A DNA stretch of 64,000 nt from Notoacmeibacter sp. MSK16QG-6 (GTDB lineage: Bacteria > Pseudomonadota > Alphaproteobacteria > Rhizobiales > Rhizobiaceae), in contig NZ_JAMYXM010000001.1 of NCBI RefSeq assembly GCF_024158145.1, forward strand, positions 62,001 to 126,000. Reading direction: 5' to 3'. A program made the position numbers and the translations under genes. Within the stretch, counting starts at the first letter, position 1. Every line of letters begins with the position of its first letter. Of the stretch, positions 63,124 to 64,000 are shown piece by piece. Under the pieces are notes generated by a model. That model made no database searches. It saw only the letters and a program-made list of their open reading frames with translations, and was not told the DNA's origin.

Positions 63124-63651
63124 ATGTTCCGATCGATTGTCGCCGCCGCCAGCCTTTTTGCCCTTTCCGCCGGCCCGGTATTCGCAGGCCCGCCGCGCAG
63201 CGATCAGGCCTTTTTCCGCTCGGTTCAGGGCGAATGGGCCGGCGCAGGAGAAATCGTGGCTGGCAAATACAAGGGCACGAAGTTCAACTGCAAACTCAGC
63301 GGCGTAGAAAATCTTGCCGATTCGGCGATGACAATAGGCGGCACCTGCCGCGTCGGCATTTTCTCCCAGCGGATGGAAGCCAAAATTCATTGGGCGAAGG
63401 GTGGCTATCGGGGCGCGTTTCTCGACGGTGCGCTCGGCAAGGGTCTCGACATTGTCGGCGGCAATATCGGCGGAAGCCGGGCCATCTTCACTCTGAAACG
63501 AAATGAATTGAACGGTGCGATGCTCGCCCGCGTGACGGGTCGCGACAAGATGACGATCACGATCTCTGTTCGCGTTGGCGAAGGCATGGTTCCAGTCATC
63601 GGACTGGCTTTGGACCGTGTCGACTCCGTCACAACAAGCTCGGTCCGCTGA
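63124..63651 (+). CDS. Hypothetical exported protein
   Basis: A 175-residue protein with a signal peptide (about 1-22, ending GPVFAGPP). The mature part is beta-rich with SVQGEWAGAGEIVAGKYKGTKFNC, an internal Cys pair (FNCK and GGTCRVG) that may form a disulfide in the periplasm. I do not recognise the family. ATG at 63124 is preferred to the ATG at 63103, since the signal peptide starts there. No function can be given. It converges on folK with 10 bases between the stops. Confidence 0.78.
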   Translation: MFRSIVAAASLFALSAGPVFAGPPRSDQAFFRSVQGEWAGAGEIVAGKYKGTKFNCKLSGVENLADSAMTIGGTCRVGIFSQRMEAKIHWAKGGYRGAFLDGALGKGLDIVGGNIGGSRAIFTLKRNELNGAMLARVTGRDKMTITISVRVGEGMVPVIGLALDRVDSVTTSSVR

Positions 63652-63661
63652 CCGAAAGCTT

Positions 63662-64000
63662 TTATTCGCCCGGCCACCACTCGTCGGGCTCAGCGATAAC
63701 TGTCATGCCAGCTGTGTCGGCTCGTGCTGCAAGCGATTGGATCGTCTCACCTCGGTAGATCCATTCCGGCGCGATTTCTGAGAGAGGCAGAAGGACGAAA
63801 GCCCTTTCGGCAATGCGTGGGTGAGGAAGCGTCAGGCCATCCTCGTCGATAGAACGATCACCGAAGAAAAGCAGATCGAGATCGATGCTTCGCGGTCCCC
63901 AGCGGACGTTTCGCACCCGCCCCTCTGCCGATTCGGCCTCCAAAAGCCGGCTCAAAAGACCTTTTGCCGAAAGGCTCGTCGTCCCACGCACACAGGCGTT
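63662..64000 (-). CDS. folK: 2-amino-4-hydroxy-6-hydroxymethyldihydropteridine pyrophosphokinase, C-terminal part
   Basis: The last 112 residues of HPPK, which pyrophosphorylates the pterin in folate synthesis. VRWGPRSIDLDLLFFGDRSI is the family signature with the Mg-binding aspartates, followed by LPHPRIAERAFVLLPLSEIAP. The frame stays open to the end of the window (NACVRGTTSL...), so the start is outside. Identification is secure. Confidence 0.95.
   Translation of the reverse strand, partial: NACVRGTTSLSAKGLLSRLLEAESAEGRVRNVRWGPRSIDLDLLFFGDRSIDEDGLTLPHPRIAERAFVLLPLSEIAPEWIYRGETIQSLAARADTAGMTVIAEPDEWWPGE

Noticed and set aside
1-64000. tRNA or rRNA genes, CRISPR arrays, insertion sequences, prophage or toxin-antitoxin genes
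   Set aside because: I looked for direct repeats, transposase motifs, inverted ends and cloverleaf-like sequences by eye and saw none. A tRNA scan and repeat finder would settle this.

Overview
The window is GC-rich bacterial chromosome, almost fully coding, and every recognisable gene points to an alphaproteobacterium of the order Hyphomicrobiales (Rhizobiales). The reasons are the cell-cycle regulators CckA, DivK and PleD, an NDUFA12-type complex I subunit, an RNase E with a long acidic insert in its S1 domain, a DksA with only one zinc-finger cysteine, a degenerate dihydroorotase behind pyrB, and rhizobial families such as DUF2155, DUF3126, DUF3572 and DUF983. I cannot name the genus. I see no tRNA or rRNA gene, insertion sequence, prophage or CRISPR array. 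This is core chromosome, not an accessory island.

Layout. 1-7004: cell wall genes (mrcA, cut by the left edge, and amiC), rne with a long leader, and a PLP aminotransferase. 7156-11945: a periplasmic M48 protease, a DsbA-family protein, accB-accC (fatty acid synthesis) and aat (N-end rule). 11946-18450, minus strand: DUF2155, NDUFA12, an acetyltransferase, a glutamate-family dehydrogenase, gatB, a CBS protein and a rhomboid protease. 18663-22411: a PAS protein, a tandem PilZ protein, an exported LapG-like cysteine protease preceded by a cluster of TTAAC motifs, two small unknowns and DUF3126. 22559-27925: cysE, a crotonase-fold protein, two alpha/beta hydrolases, DUF192, a double cold-shock protein and gloA. 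27977-32662: a split version of the tRNA-modifying enzyme MnmC (FAD oxidoreductase and mnmD on either side of a YrhK-like gene), then gatC, an acetyltransferase, gatA and a small unknown in one operon. 32788-36589: a metal-dependent hydrolase, ruvX, two small membrane proteins and an AidB-like flavoprotein.

36741-47742, plus strand: pyrB-pyrC-plsY-dprA, then topA-rnr-DUF983-NUDIX-rpmG, where most genes overlap by 1-17 bases. 48091-52422: pleD and divK on the minus strand, then DUF3572, a HAD-like protein and dinB on the plus strand. 52419-59735, minus strand: alaS, recA (with an alphaproteobacterial SOS box), cckA and dksA. 59935-64000: a SixA-like phosphatase, a ycjX-ycjF pair, a small exported protein, and folK cut by the right edge.

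Themes. Cell-cycle and second-messenger control is well represented: CckA, DivK, PleD, a tandem PilZ protein and a perfect CtrA-type site. Other groups are translation and RNA handling (rne, rnr, alaS, gatCAB, mnmD, rpmG, aat) and DNA repair or uptake (recA, dinB, dprA, ruvX, aidB). No clearly undescribed system stands out. The best candidates for a second look are the TTAAC cluster with the PilZ/LapG-like genes, the split MnmC, the metal-site-less dihydroorotase, and a terminator built into the coding end of an opposing gene.
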